NCBI GenBank assembly: GCA_026987115.1
Contig: JALSNF010000017.1
Coordinates: 1 to 47,897, forward strand
DNA length: 47,897 nucleotides
Origin: Desulfurobacteriaceae bacterium
Lineage (GTDB): Bacteria > Aquificota > Aquificia > Desulfurobacteriales > Desulfurobacteriaceae
Reading direction: 5' to 3'
Part shown: one piece after another, positions 16,157 to 24,751 of the stretch
Numbering within the stretch: the stretch's first letter is position 1
Layout of the letters: each line of letters starts with the position of its first letter
Program-made: the position numbers and the translations under genes
The notes under the pieces: model-generated
The model's input: only the letters and a program-made list of their open reading frames with translations
The model's database searches: none
What the model was told of the DNA's origin: nothing

Positions 16157-17571
16157 GAGTTCTTTTCTGTTCCAGTGAAGTCTATCCTTTTGCAAAAACG
16201 GGAGGTCTTGCAGACGTCTCTTACTCCCTTCCAAAAGCACTTTCACAGTTAGGCGTAAAAGTTCAAGAAGTGATGCCCCTTTATAAATGCATAGACAGGA
16301 AAAAGTTTAAACTCAAGTTTACCGGGAAAAGTATAAGGGTTTTATTGGGAGGAGAATATTACGAGTTTAAAGTTTGGGAGCTGAAAGATTCTGTCCACTA
16401 CTACTTCTTGGAAAACGACAACTTTTACAACAGGGAATACCTTTACGGAACTCCCAAAGGAGACTACCCCGATAACGACTTAAGGTTTGGAGGCTTTTGC
16501 TGGGCAGTAGCAAAACTAATTGAAGAGGGATTTTTTAAGCCAGACATAGTTCACACAAACGATTGGCAAACGGCCTTAATTCCGGTAATCCTCAAGGAAA
16601 AGCTGTCTTTAAGCACAAAAACTATCCAGACAATCCACAACTTGGCTTACCAAGGGATATTTCCAAAGGAAACAATTGAAAGGCTTAACTTAGGGTGGGA
16701 ACTTTTTCACATGGAAGCCCTTGAGTTCTGGGGGAAGGTTAACTTCCTTAAAGGAGGGATAGTATTTAGCGATGCAGTTAATACTGTAAGCCCTACCTAC
16801 GCAAAGGAGATAATGACTTCAGAGTTCGGTTTTGGACTTAACGGAGTTTTAAAAAAGTACAGTTATAAGCTTTTTGGAATTCTTAACGGTATAGACTACG
16901 ACGTCTGGAACCCGGAAACAGACCCCTTCATATACGCTAACTATTCTGACACCAACATAGAGAGGAAGGAGATTAACAAGGAAAAACTTTTAAGAGAGGT
17001 AGGTTTAGAGAAAGACAAACCCCTCTTTATATTTATAGGAAGGTTTGCAAAACAGAAGGGAATAGACTTAATAGAAAGTGCCATCGGAGAATTTAAAAAG
17101 ATGCACGCTAACTTTTTAATTTTAGGCTTTGGAGACGAGAAATACAACAATTTCTTCAAGGCCGTTAACAATCAAGCTTCAAACATACGGGCAAGAGTGG
17201 AATTTAACGAAAAGCTGAGCCACAGGATGTACGCTGCTGGAGACTTTTTACTTATGCCCTCTCTCTTTGAACCCTGCGGGCTTAACCAGATGATAGCTAT
17301 GAGGTACGGAACGCTGGTAGTTGGAAGGAAAACCGGAGGTATTGCAGATACAGTAAAGGACGTAAAAGAAGAGGGAGGATACGGAATTCTCTTTGAGGAG
17401 CCTTCGCCTTCAGCCCTCATTTACGCCGTAAGGAGGGCTCTAGAGCTATACGGCAATTTAGGGAAGTTTAAAAACCTTCAGAAATTTGTAATGAACCTTG
17501 ACTTTTCTTGGAGCAGGTCTGCAACTCAATACTTAAGGCTTTACGAGAACCTTTTAGAGGGGGTAATATGA
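16153..17571 (+). CDS. glgA: Glycogen synthase (GT5)
   Basis: A 472-residue glucosyltransferase of family GT5, which extends alpha-1,4-glucan from NDP-glucose (ADP-glucose in most bacteria). The N-terminus has the diagnostic FCSSEVYPFAKTGGLADV motif, with K15 of KTGGL contacting the nucleotide sugar. HTNDWQTALIPVIL and TIHNLAYQGIFP are conserved starch synthase segments. The C-terminal half has FIGRFAKQKGIDL and PSLFEPCGLNQMIAMRYGTL, holding the catalytic Glu loop, then KTGGIADTV. Length is standard. It begins inside the galT stop (ATGA) and ends 1 bp into the next gene's ATG region, so it is translationally coupled on both sides. Confidence 0.96.
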   Translation: MRVLFCSSEVYPFAKTGGLADVSYSLPKALSQLGVKVQEVMPLYKCIDRKKFKLKFTGKSIRVLLGGEYYEFKVWELKDSVHYYFLENDNFYNREYLYGTPKGDYPDNDLRFGGFCWAVAKLIEEGFFKPDIVHTNDWQTALIPVILKEKLSLSTKTIQTIHNLAYQGIFPKETIERLNLGWELFHMEALEFWGKVNFLKGGIVFSDAVNTVSPTYAKEIMTSEFGFGLNGVLKKYSYKLFGILNGIDYDVWNPETDPFIYANYSDTNIERKEINKEKLLREVGLEKDKPLFIFIGRFAKQKGIDLIESAIGEFKKMHANFLILGFGDEKYNNFFKAVNNQASNIRARVEFNEKLSHRMYAAGDFLLMPSLFEPCGLNQMIAMRYGTLVVGRKTGGIADTVKDVKEEGGYGILFEEPSPSALIYAVRRALELYGNLGKFKNLQKFVMNLDFSWSRSATQYLRLYENLLEGVI

Positions 17572-18137
17572 AAAGGGAAGAGCTGGTCTCTCTTACCAAA
17601 AAGGAGCTTTACGAAATAGCAAAGAAGTTAAAGATAAAAGGAAGGGGGAGAATGAGGAAGGGGGAGCTCCTTAAAGCCATAGAAAGGGAACTAAAGTTAA
17701 TAGAACTCTCTTCAGAGGAAGAGCCAATAACGAGCCAGTTAAGGAGAGAAGAAGCCCTGCCTCAAGAAAAAGAAGAAGGGGAGCTCCCCAAAATAGAAAA
17801 CGAATTTCTAGGAGCAATTCCCGTAAACCCCAAGCTGGTATATACCTACTGGAACGTAGAAAACGCTGAAGAAAAGGCCAAACTTGAACTAATAGGAGAA
17901 AAGGGGAAAATAGGAGAAGCAGAAGTAAACCTTAACTGGAAAAAGTACTACTTTAACCTAAAAGAGGAGACAGAGAGGGTAAAAGCTCGCTTGAGAACAA
18001 AAAACAAAGTTCTTGAGAGCTTAGAACTTTCCGCACCTACGCAGAAAATACACTTAGAAGAGGGGAGCTCCTTCCTACAAGGAAAGGTAAAAGAGCTATT
18101 TAAGATTAGAGAAAAAGAAATCAAGTACAGGAGATAA
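17568..18137 (+). CDS. SAP/Rho-N-like plus DUF4912 protein
   Basis: A 189-residue protein. Residues about 2-45 (REELVSLTKKELYEIAKKLK, then a basic GRGRMRKGELL stretch) look like a SAP or Rho N-terminal helix-turn-helix fold that often binds nucleic acid. A charged linker follows (about 46-80), then a region starting LGAIPVNPKLVYTYWNVENA, which fits DUF4912, a beta-rich domain with a conserved Y-W. This pairing is repeatedly seen beside GH57 and glycogen genes, but its job is unknown. The start is ATG at 17568, behind GAGGGGG and overlapping glgA by 4 bp; upstream in-frame starts lie inside glgA. It could be a regulator or a scaffold/carbohydrate sensor of the glucan enzymes; that is inference. 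Confidence 0.72.
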   Translation: MKREELVSLTKKELYEIAKKLKIKGRGRMRKGELLKAIERELKLIELSSEEEPITSQLRREEALPQEKEEGELPKIENEFLGAIPVNPKLVYTYWNVENAEEKAKLELIGEKGKIGEAEVNLNWKKYYFNLKEETERVKARLRTKNKVLESLELSAPTQKIHLEEGSSFLQGKVKELFKIREKEIKYRR

Positions 18138-18138
18138 C

Positions 18139-19713
18139 ATGAAAGGTTTCTTCTCTTTAGTACTCCACCACCACCTCCCCTTTATAAAACACCCCGAATA
18201 CGACTACTTTTACGAAGAAAACTGGCTCTTTGAAGCCGTAGTTGAAAGCTATGTTCCCCTGTTAATGAAACTGTACGCCCTAGAAAAGGAAGGGGTAAAG
18301 TTTAAGCTAACCTGCTCCCTCTCACCTCCCCTGTGTGAGATGTTAAGGGACACGGAGCTAAAAGAAAAACTAAAAAACTACGTAGAAAGGTTAATTACGC
18401 TTGCCAGAAAAGAAGAGAGCAGGCTTAAAAATAACCCTAAGTTTTTAAAACTGGCTCAGTTCTACGGCGACAGGTTTAAGGGAATAAAGGACTTTATAGA
18501 AAAAGAGCTCAACTGGGACATTTTAGAAGGCTACAGAAGGTTAAAAGAAAAAGGAGCAATTGAAATAACAACCTGCGGAGCTACTCACGGGCTACTACCT
18601 GCACTAAGAACTGTCCCTGAAGCGGTTATAACTCAAGTAAGAGTTGCAGTTAAAAACTTTAAAAAACACTTTGGATTTGAACCAAAGGGGATGTGGCTTC
18701 CAGAGTGCGGATACTACCCGGAAGTAGAGAAGATACTTAGAGAATTCGGAATTAAGTTCTTCTTCTTAGACTCCCACGGGCTTCTCTACGGGAAACCGTT
18801 TCCAAAGTACGGAGTTTACGCTCCAGTTGAGACACAGGAAGGGCTCTTTGCATTTGCAAGGGAGCCTGAAAGCTCAAAACAGGTGTGGAGTGCAAAAGAA
18901 GGCTATCCGGGAGACCCTTGGTACAGAGAGTTTTATAGGGACATTGGTTTTGACCTACCCCTTGAAGAGGTAAAAGACTTTATAAACCCAGACGGAACCA
19001 GAACTTACACGGGGATAAAGTACTACAGGATTACGGGAAACGTTTCACTTGGAGAGAAAGAGCCCTACGAGCCCTCAAAGGCATTGGAAAGGGCAAGGGA
19101 ACACGCAGACCACTACCACTTTTGCCTTGATAAGAGGATAGACTACGTGAAAGGAATAATAAACAGGAAACCTTTAATAGTTGCACCTTTTGACGCAGAG
19201 CTCTTTGGACACTGGTGGTTTGAAGGAAACGATTTTATCTACTACCTTATGAGGAACTTTAATAAGTACAAAGTCATAGAAGCCACAACTCCTTCAGAAT
19301 ACCTAGAAAGAGAGAAGGACTTTCCAAAGTCTCAACCTGCAGTCTCTTCCTGGGGAGACAAAGGCTACTTTGACGTCTGGGTAAACGCTAAAAACGACTG
19401 GATTTATCCGTACCTCCACGACATGGCACTAATACTCAACGGGATAAAGAGAGGGAAACAGTTTAAAGGTAAGGAGAGGATTTTAAACCAGATGCTTAGG
19501 GAGCTCCTCCTTGCTCAGAGCTCCGACTGGAGCTTCCTAATTACGACCGGAACTGCCGGCAACTACCCCGTAAGGAGGCTAAAGGAGCACATAAGCAACT
19601 TCTACAAGCTTAAAGAGATGCTTGAAGGGAAAGTAAACGAGGAGTTTTTAGGGAAACTTGAAAGGAAAAACTCTATCTTTCAGGAGATAGACTTTTGGAA
19701 AGACTGGGGATAG
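18139..19713 (+). CDS. 1,4-alpha-glucan branching enzyme, GH57
   Basis: A 524-residue GH57 branching enzyme, the length of the Thermus and Thermococcus enzymes (about 520-560). It opens SLVLHHHLPFIKHPEYDYF, has the family's NNPKFLKLAQFYGDRF helix, EITTCGATHGLLP, nucleophile E189 in GMWLPECGYYPEVE, and acid/base D352 in APFDAELFGHWWFEG. The C-terminal helical domain (DUF1957) includes SSDWSFLITTGTAGNYP. It introduces alpha-1,6 branches into the glucan made by GlgA, replacing GH13 GlgB. It begins 1 bp after the DUF4912 gene. The last 19 bp overlap the start of the sugar kinase gene. Confidence 0.93.
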   Translation: MKGFFSLVLHHHLPFIKHPEYDYFYEENWLFEAVVESYVPLLMKLYALEKEGVKFKLTCSLSPPLCEMLRDTELKEKLKNYVERLITLARKEESRLKNNPKFLKLAQFYGDRFKGIKDFIEKELNWDILEGYRRLKEKGAIEITTCGATHGLLPALRTVPEAVITQVRVAVKNFKKHFGFEPKGMWLPECGYYPEVEKILREFGIKFFFLDSHGLLYGKPFPKYGVYAPVETQEGLFAFAREPESSKQVWSAKEGYPGDPWYREFYRDIGFDLPLEEVKDFINPDGTRTYTGIKYYRITGNVSLGEKEPYEPSKALERAREHADHYHFCLDKRIDYVKGIINRKPLIVAPFDAELFGHWWFEGNDFIYYLMRNFNKYKVIEATTPSEYLEREKDFPKSQPAVSSWGDKGYFDVWVNAKNDWIYPYLHDMALILNGIKRGKQFKGKERILNQMLRELLLAQSSDWSFLITTGTAGNYPVRRLKEHISNFYKLKEMLEGKVNEEFLGKLERKNSIFQEIDFWKDWG

Positions 19714-20534
19714 ATATAGGAGGAACATTTACTAAGTTTTACGACGGAAAGAAGAAGTGGAAAGTGAAAACTCCCCGCTCCCTTAAAGAGCTCATAGAGC
19801 TTATAAAGAGGGAAGGTAAAGGTAAAAGGATATCTTTGGCGGTTGCAGGCTTAATAGACCAAAGGGAAAAGACGGTAAAACAGTCTCCCAACTTGCCTTT
19901 TATAGAGGGAGCAAGGTTAGAAGAACTTATAGGAAGAGAGATAGTAATAGTAAACGACGCTACTGCCGCCTGCTACGGAGAGTATAGGCTCGGAGCAGCA
20001 AGGGGGAGCTCCACCTGCGTCTGCTTAACCTTGGGAACGGGACTTGGGGGAGGCGCAGTAATAGGGGGAGCTCCTTTAATGGGAGCTACAGGCTGTAGTA
20101 TGGAAGTTGGCCACATAACAGTAGAGCCAAGGGGGTGGAGGTGCCACTGTGGCAGGGAAGGGTGTTTAGAAAGCTATGTCTCTTCATACGGACTAGAAAG
20201 ACTCTACCTCATTGAAGGAGACAAGTGCCTTCCCTCATACAAAGTAATAGAACTAATAAAGAAAAGAGAAGAAAAAGCACTAATTGTTTTTAAAAAGTTT
20301 ACAGAATACCTAGCTTTAGGAGTTATTAACCTGGTCCACATCTTCAACCCAGACACTGTAGTCCTCTGCGGGGGAATAGTAAAGGAAATTCCCGAAATAA
20401 GCAGACTCGTAGAAAAAGAGGTAAAGGAAAAGGCCTTAAAACTTCCCGGAAGTTGCGTAAAGGTGAAAAGAGGAGAACTTGAAGAGTTTAGCGGAGCCAT
20501 CGGAGCCTACCTCCTTACTGAAAAGGTAAAATAA
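19695..20534 (+). CDS. ROK-family sugar kinase (probable glucokinase)
   Basis: A 279-residue ROK kinase. LGIDIGGTFTK is the phosphate-binding loop, VNDATAACYGEYRLGA contains the catalytic Asp, LTLGTGLGGGAVIGG is the second phosphate loop, EVGHITVEP gives the sugar-binding Glu and His, and CHCGREGCLESY is the ROK zinc motif. It phosphorylates a hexose with ATP, most simply glucose released from glucan, returning it as glucose-6-phosphate to Pgi. Start is TTG at 19695, 8 bp after AGGAG at 19682-19686 inside the branching enzyme gene, which it overlaps by 19 bp. It has no DNA-binding N-terminal domain, so it is an enzyme rather than a ROK repressor. Confidence 0.88.
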   Translation: MERLGIDIGGTFTKFYDGKKKWKVKTPRSLKELIELIKREGKGKRISLAVAGLIDQREKTVKQSPNLPFIEGARLEELIGREIVIVNDATAACYGEYRLGAARGSSTCVCLTLGTGLGGGAVIGGAPLMGATGCSMEVGHITVEPRGWRCHCGREGCLESYVSSYGLERLYLIEGDKCLPSYKVIELIKKREEKALIVFKKFTEYLALGVINLVHIFNPDTVVLCGGIVKEIPEISRLVEKEVKEKALKLPGSCVKVKRGELEEFSGAIGAYLLTEKVK

Positions 20535-20562
20535 AAACACCAAACAGGAAAAGGAGAAGGCT

Positions 20563-21489
20563 ATGGCAGTAGCTTTTATATTTCCCGGTCAAGGCTCCCA
20601 ATACTTGGGAATGGGAAAGGAAATTTACGAGTCATTTAAAGAGGCAAGGGAAGTTTACGAAGAGGCTTCAGAGGGAGCCAAAGTTGACATTGCAAAGCTC
20701 TCCTTTGAGAGCTCTGAAAGCGAGCTTACCCTAACTGAAAACGCTCAGCCTGCCATATTTACCTTGAGCATGGCAATTTTGAGAGTTTTAAGGGAGAACG
20801 GATTTAAAGAAGAACCCATTGCCGTTGCCGGCCACTCTTTAGGGGAATTCTCAGCAGCGGGAGCAGGAGAAGTGTTCTCTGTTCGCGAGGGAGCTTTTTT
20901 GGTAAGGAAGAGGGGAGAGTTTATGCAGGAAGCAGTGCCGGAAGGAATAGGAGGGATGACGGCAGTTATAGGTCTTAGTCCTGAGGAAATAGAGGAAGTT
21001 TTAAAGGGAATAAAAGAGGGCTTCGTCCAAGTTGCAAACTACAACTCCCCCACCCAAACTGTTATCTCAGGAGAGATAAGGGCACTTGAAAGGGCAGAGG
21101 AGGAACTAAGGAAAAAGGGAGCAAAGAAGATAGTAAGGCTTAAAGTATCTGCACCGTTTCACTCAACACTTATGAAACCTGCAGCAGAAAAGCTTAAAGA
21201 GGTAATGGAAGACATTGAGTTTAAACCTTCAAGATACCCCATAATCAACAACGCTGACGCAAAAGTAATAAGGGAACCTAAAGAGGTTAAAGACTCTTTC
21301 TACAGACAAGTTTTCTCCTCCGTAAGGTGGGTTGACGACGTTTTAAAACTAAAAGAGCTCGGAGCAGACAAACTGTACGAGATTGGACCAAAAACGGTTC
21401 TAAGGGGATTAGTAAGGCAGATAGACAAAAGCCTAAAGGTAATCTCAATTGAGAAACCCCAAGACATAGAAAAGGTCTTAAATGGTTAA
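20563..21489 (+). CDS. fabD: Malonyl-CoA:ACP transacylase
   Basis: A 308-residue FabD that loads malonyl units from CoA onto acyl carrier protein for fatty acid synthesis. It has FIFPGQGSQYLGMG at the start, the nucleophile S92 in AGHSLGEFSA, and the partner histidine in VSAPFHSTLMKPA. The conserved ANYNSPTQTVISG segment is intact. It is standard length. Start is ATG after AAAGGAGAAGG, 28 bp after the ROK kinase stop, and the end overlaps the ribonucleotide reductase gene by 8 bp. No other fab genes are adjacent, so it is separated from the usual fab cluster. Confidence 0.96.
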   Translation: MAVAFIFPGQGSQYLGMGKEIYESFKEAREVYEEASEGAKVDIAKLSFESSESELTLTENAQPAIFTLSMAILRVLRENGFKEEPIAVAGHSLGEFSAAGAGEVFSVREGAFLVRKRGEFMQEAVPEGIGGMTAVIGLSPEEIEEVLKGIKEGFVQVANYNSPTQTVISGEIRALERAEEELRKKGAKKIVRLKVSAPFHSTLMKPAAEKLKEVMEDIEFKPSRYPIINNADAKVIREPKEVKDSFYRQVFSSVRWVDDVLKLKELGADKLYEIGPKTVLRGLVRQIDKSLKVISIEKPQDIEKVLNG

Positions 21490-23173
21490 GTTAAGCGAAA
21501 CCGCCTTAAAAGTCTTAAAAGCAAGGTACTTAAGGCCCGAAGAGACTCCTCAAGAGCTCTTTGAAAGGGTAGCAAGGGCAGTTTCAGAGGGGGAGCTCCT
21601 TTATAAAAGTGCCGGCAAGGCAAGAAGGTGGGAAGAGGAATTCCTAAAAGTAATGGAAAACTTAGAGTTCCTGCCAAATTCCCCTACACTGATGAACGCA
21701 GGGACTACTCTAGGACAGCTCGCAGCCTGCTTTGTCCTCCCCGTAGAGGACTCAATAGAAGGGATTTTTAACACCTTAAAGCTAACGGCAAAGATACAGA
21801 AAAGTGGCGGAGGAACCGGCTTTTCCTTTTCAAGGTTAAGGCCTAAAGGAGACTTAGTAAAAAGCACTATGGGTAAAGCCTCTGGCCCCATCTCCTTTTT
21901 AAAACTCTTTAACGAGGCAACCGAGGTCATTAAACAGGGAGGAAAGAGGAGAGGGGCAAACATGGGCGTCTTGTCGGTTCACCATCCAGACATTATAGAG
22001 TTCATCAACTCAAAGAGAGACAAGACAAGCCTCCAGAACTTTAACATCTCCGTTGCCTGCACAGATGAGTTCTTTGAAAAGGTAAAAAGTAATGGCGAAA
22101 TTGAGCTGGTAAATCCAAGGGACAAAAAGGTATGGAAAAAGGTTAAGGCAGAAGAACTATTAAACCTAATGGCAGAAGCTGCGTGGGAGTGCGGAGACCC
22201 GGGAATTCTCTACATAGACGAGATAAACCGCCACAACCCAACCCCTTCCCTCGGAAAGATAGAGGCAACAAACCCTTGCGGTGAAGTTCCATTACTTCCT
22301 TACGAGGAGTGCAATTTAGGCTCAATAAACCTTAGCAAAGTAGTAAAGGAAGGGAAAGTTGACTGGGAAAAGCTTGAAAGGCTGGTAAAAGTGGGAGTTA
22401 GGTTCTTAGACTGCGTAATTGACGTTAACAAGTATCCAGACGAGAAAATTGAAAAGATGGCTAAAGGGAACAGGAAGATAGGACTTGGAGTAATGGGATG
22501 GGCAGAGCTCCTAATAAAACTCAAAATCCCTTACGAATCGGAAAGGGCCCTAAAGCTTGCAGAAAAGCTCATGGGATTTATAAACAGAAAAGCCTTTGAG
22601 GCATCCGTAGAGCTAGCTTACGAGAAAGGCAGCTTTCCAAACATTGAAAAGAGCGTTTATAGGGGAAAGGAGGTAAGAAACGCAACGAGAACCAGCATAG
22701 CTCCAACTGGAACCATAAGCATAATAGCAAACACAACTCCAAGTATAGAGCCCCTATTTGCTCTAGCTTACACCAAAAAGGTGCTAAACGGCCAAAGGCA
22801 GGTCTTCGTTGAACCTCTCTTTTTAAAGTATGCCGAAGGTCTTTTAAAGAAAGAAGAGATAGAAAGGGCTTTAGAAAAAGGAAGCCTTCAGGAAGTAGAG
22901 GGAGTTCCTAAGGAAATAAAGGAACTCTTTAAAACGGCCCTTGAAATATCCCCCAAGTGGCACCTTAAAGTTCAGGCAGCCTTCCAGAGACACACAGACA
23001 ACGCCGTTTCAAAGACGGTTAACCTAAAAAGGGACGAAAAAGTGGAGAAAATCAAGGAACTTTTCCTTTTGGGCCACAAGCTAAACCTAAAGGGAATTAC
23101 AGTCTTTCGCCACGGTTCAAAAGAGGGAGTTATAGAGTTTGGGCTAAAAGGAGAAAACTGCAAGTGCTCTTAA
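21482..23173 (+). CDS. nrdJ: Adenosylcobalamin-dependent (class II) ribonucleoside-diphosphate reductase
   Basis: A 563-residue class II-type ribonucleotide reductase. It contains LMNAGTTLGQLAACFVLPVEDS (first active-site Cys), GGGTGFSFSRLRP, the radical-site motif ATNPCGEVPLLPYEECNLGSINL with the N-C-E triad, and TSIAPTGTISIIANTTPSIEP. There is no N-terminal ATP-cone, and the C-terminus ends in a short C-x-C (ENCKCS) in place of a longer Zn-ribbon tail, so it is a compact form. No small radical subunit (NrdB) lies nearby, consistent with B12-dependent chemistry that works without oxygen. ATG at 21482 lies inside fabD. Confidence 0.9.
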   Translation: MVKLSETALKVLKARYLRPEETPQELFERVARAVSEGELLYKSAGKARRWEEEFLKVMENLEFLPNSPTLMNAGTTLGQLAACFVLPVEDSIEGIFNTLKLTAKIQKSGGGTGFSFSRLRPKGDLVKSTMGKASGPISFLKLFNEATEVIKQGGKRRGANMGVLSVHHPDIIEFINSKRDKTSLQNFNISVACTDEFFEKVKSNGEIELVNPRDKKVWKKVKAEELLNLMAEAAWECGDPGILYIDEINRHNPTPSLGKIEATNPCGEVPLLPYEECNLGSINLSKVVKEGKVDWEKLERLVKVGVRFLDCVIDVNKYPDEKIEKMAKGNRKIGLGVMGWAELLIKLKIPYESERALKLAEKLMGFINRKAFEASVELAYEKGSFPNIEKSVYRGKEVRNATRTSIAPTGTISIIANTTPSIEPLFALAYTKKVLNGQRQVFVEPLFLKYAEGLLKKEEIERALEKGSLQEVEGVPKEIKELFKTALEISPKWHLKVQAAFQRHTDNAVSKTVNLKRDEKVEKIKELFLLGHKLNLKGITVFRHGSKEGVIEFGLKGENCKCS

Positions 23174-23184
23174 AAGGACCTAAA

Positions 23185-24381
23185 TTGAGAAAGTGGTTAA
23201 GTTTAGGAGCTCTTACCTTAACCTTAACCTCCTGCGGCGGAGGTGGAGGCCCTGAGAGCTCCTCATTTAAAGAAAGCGGCAAAAGAGAGTGGCTGGTTCT
23301 GGTTTATATGGCCGCAGACAACAACCTTAACGACTTTGCCTACCAAGACCTTAAAGAGATTGAACAAGTAAAGTTCCCTCCTCAAGTAAAACTCGTCGTA
23401 ATGGCAGACTTCCTTGAAAACAACGAAACTCTGATAGCCGAGAGCTCCCAAGAAACAGGAAAAGTCATTGAAAACTGGCAAGAGAGAGAGCTAGACACGG
23501 GCTCAGAGTCAACCCTTTACTCTTTTATAAAGGAGTACGAAACCAAGTACCCTGCAGATAAAGTAGCCCTAATCCTGTGGGACCACGGAGACGGCTGGAG
23601 AAGCTACAAAATCGCCGCAGTTGACCAGAGCAACAGCGATATGCTCTACATGTACAAGGTAAGTGAAGCCTTAAAAAAGTTAAAAGAAGAAGGATACAAA
23701 GTTGACCTCATAGGATTTGACGAGTGCCTAATGGCAACGGCAGAAGTATTTTACGACGTTGGAAACTACACCCAAGCAGTTGTCGCTTCTGAAGCCTTAG
23801 AGCCTGGAGACGGATGGAACTACCAAACCCTGTTTTCAAAGCTAATTCAGAACCCTTCCATAACCCCCTACCAGTTTGGGAAGCTGATAGTTGACTCCTA
23901 CAAAGAGGCCTACAAGGGCCAGCCAGACAAAACAATGCTCCTTTTAAGTCAAAAGGAGATAACATCCCTTACAAGTGCAATAAACGCCCTTTCTGAAAAG
24001 TTAAACCAAGACACCTTTCCAGAGTTTGAAGCTGCAAGAGAGAACGCAACTGTAGTTGACGACAATCAAGACGGCTCCCTTTTCCACGTTGACCTTCTCT
24101 CTTTTACAAAAAGCCTCCCCTTTCAAGAAGCTAAAAACATAGAGTCAATAGTTAACGGAGCTTACAAGTACATTTCTCAAGACCTTAACCTATCGGGAAT
24201 AGCTATTTACTTTCCTCCTACTAAAGACAGCGACGCCTCCTTCCCGTGCTACCTCTTAGAAAAACCGAGCAGCCAAATAGAGTGTTTCAACGACCCAAAC
24301 TATTACAATCCCTTTGCCGTAAATGAGTGGGACAACTTCCTCAACTACTATTACTACCTTCAGGAAGAAAACGGAGGGTAG
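23185..24381 (+). CDS. Clostripain-like (peptidase C11) lipoprotein
   Basis: A 398-residue secreted protein. I choose TTG at 23185 (MRKWLSLGALTLTLTSC) because AAAGGA at 23173-23178 is well spaced; a GTG at 23164 would start inside nrdJ. A signal sequence leads to a lipobox (TLTSC, C17), followed by a Gly/Ser linker, so it is a lipoprotein. The rest fits the clostripain family: LVYMAADNNLNDFA, the catalytic His in LILWDHGDGW (H134) and the catalytic Cys in GFDECLMATAEV (C181). Both residues are present, so it could be an active, probably Arg-directed, cysteine protease on the cell surface or in the periplasm. Substrate unknown. The next gene encodes another lipoprotein 1 bp downstream. Confidence 0.85.
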   Translation: MRKWLSLGALTLTLTSCGGGGGPESSSFKESGKREWLVLVYMAADNNLNDFAYQDLKEIEQVKFPPQVKLVVMADFLENNETLIAESSQETGKVIENWQERELDTGSESTLYSFIKEYETKYPADKVALILWDHGDGWRSYKIAAVDQSNSDMLYMYKVSEALKKLKEEGYKVDLIGFDECLMATAEVFYDVGNYTQAVVASEALEPGDGWNYQTLFSKLIQNPSITPYQFGKLIVDSYKEAYKGQPDKTMLLLSQKEITSLTSAINALSEKLNQDTFPEFEAARENATVVDDNQDGSLFHVDLLSFTKSLPFQEAKNIESIVNGAYKYISQDLNLSGIAIYFPPTKDSDASFPCYLLEKPSSQIECFNDPNYYNPFAVNEWDNFLNYYYYLQEENGG

Positions 24382-24382
24382 C

Positions 24383-24751
24383 TTGAAAAAACACACTGCA
24401 TTAGCCCTCTTCCTAACTTTAAGCCTCTTTAGCTGCGCCTCCGTAGAGAGGAAAGAGACGGAAAAACTAAGCATAAAAACGCTTAACGAAAAGTGTAAAG
24501 AGCTCGTAGGAAAGAAAGTAAAGTTATCTGCCAAGTATATGGGCTGGAAGTGCCCTCAAAACTGCAAAAACCCCGGCATAACCCGCTCTGACACCTGCTT
24601 TGTGGATAGTTCAGGTTGCATATACGCAGAGGGACTTGCAGGATTAGACCCCCTTATAGACAAGGGTAAAATAATAAGTTTAGAGGCTTTAGTTAAGGAG
24701 AAAAGAGGAATTTGCTACTTGGAAGTTTTAAAAGAAGATGAGGTTAGGTGA
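24383..24751 (+). CDS. Small cysteine-rich lipoprotein of unknown function
   Basis: A 122-residue predicted lipoprotein. TTG at 24383 follows GGAGGG and gives a proper signal peptide MKKHTALALFLTLSLFSC with lipobox Cys18; the longer upstream reading has no signal. The mature part has five further cysteines in a central block (KCPQNCKNPG, DTC, SSGC) and one near the end (ICYLEV). The pattern VGKKVKLSAKYMGWKC ... IISLEALVKEK looks like a small OB-fold-type beta barrel, as in other periplasmic single-domain proteins, but I cannot name a family. It lies 1 bp after the clostripain-like lipoprotein and overlaps thiL by 14 bp; a partnership with the protease is possible. Confidence 0.65.
   Translation: MKKHTALALFLTLSLFSCASVERKETEKLSIKTLNEKCKELVGKKVKLSAKYMGWKCPQNCKNPGITRSDTCFVDSSGCIYAEGLAGLDPLIDKGKIISLEALVKEKRGICYLEVLKEDEVR

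Noticed and set aside
23164-23184. GTG start for the clostripain-like protein inside nrdJ
   Set aside because: No SD for it, while TTG at 23185 has AAAGGA and gives a tighter signal peptide.
24323-24382. Longer N-terminus of the small lipoprotein
   Set aside because: It destroys the signal peptide and overlaps the protease gene by 59 bp; TTG 24383 has GGAGGG directly upstream.
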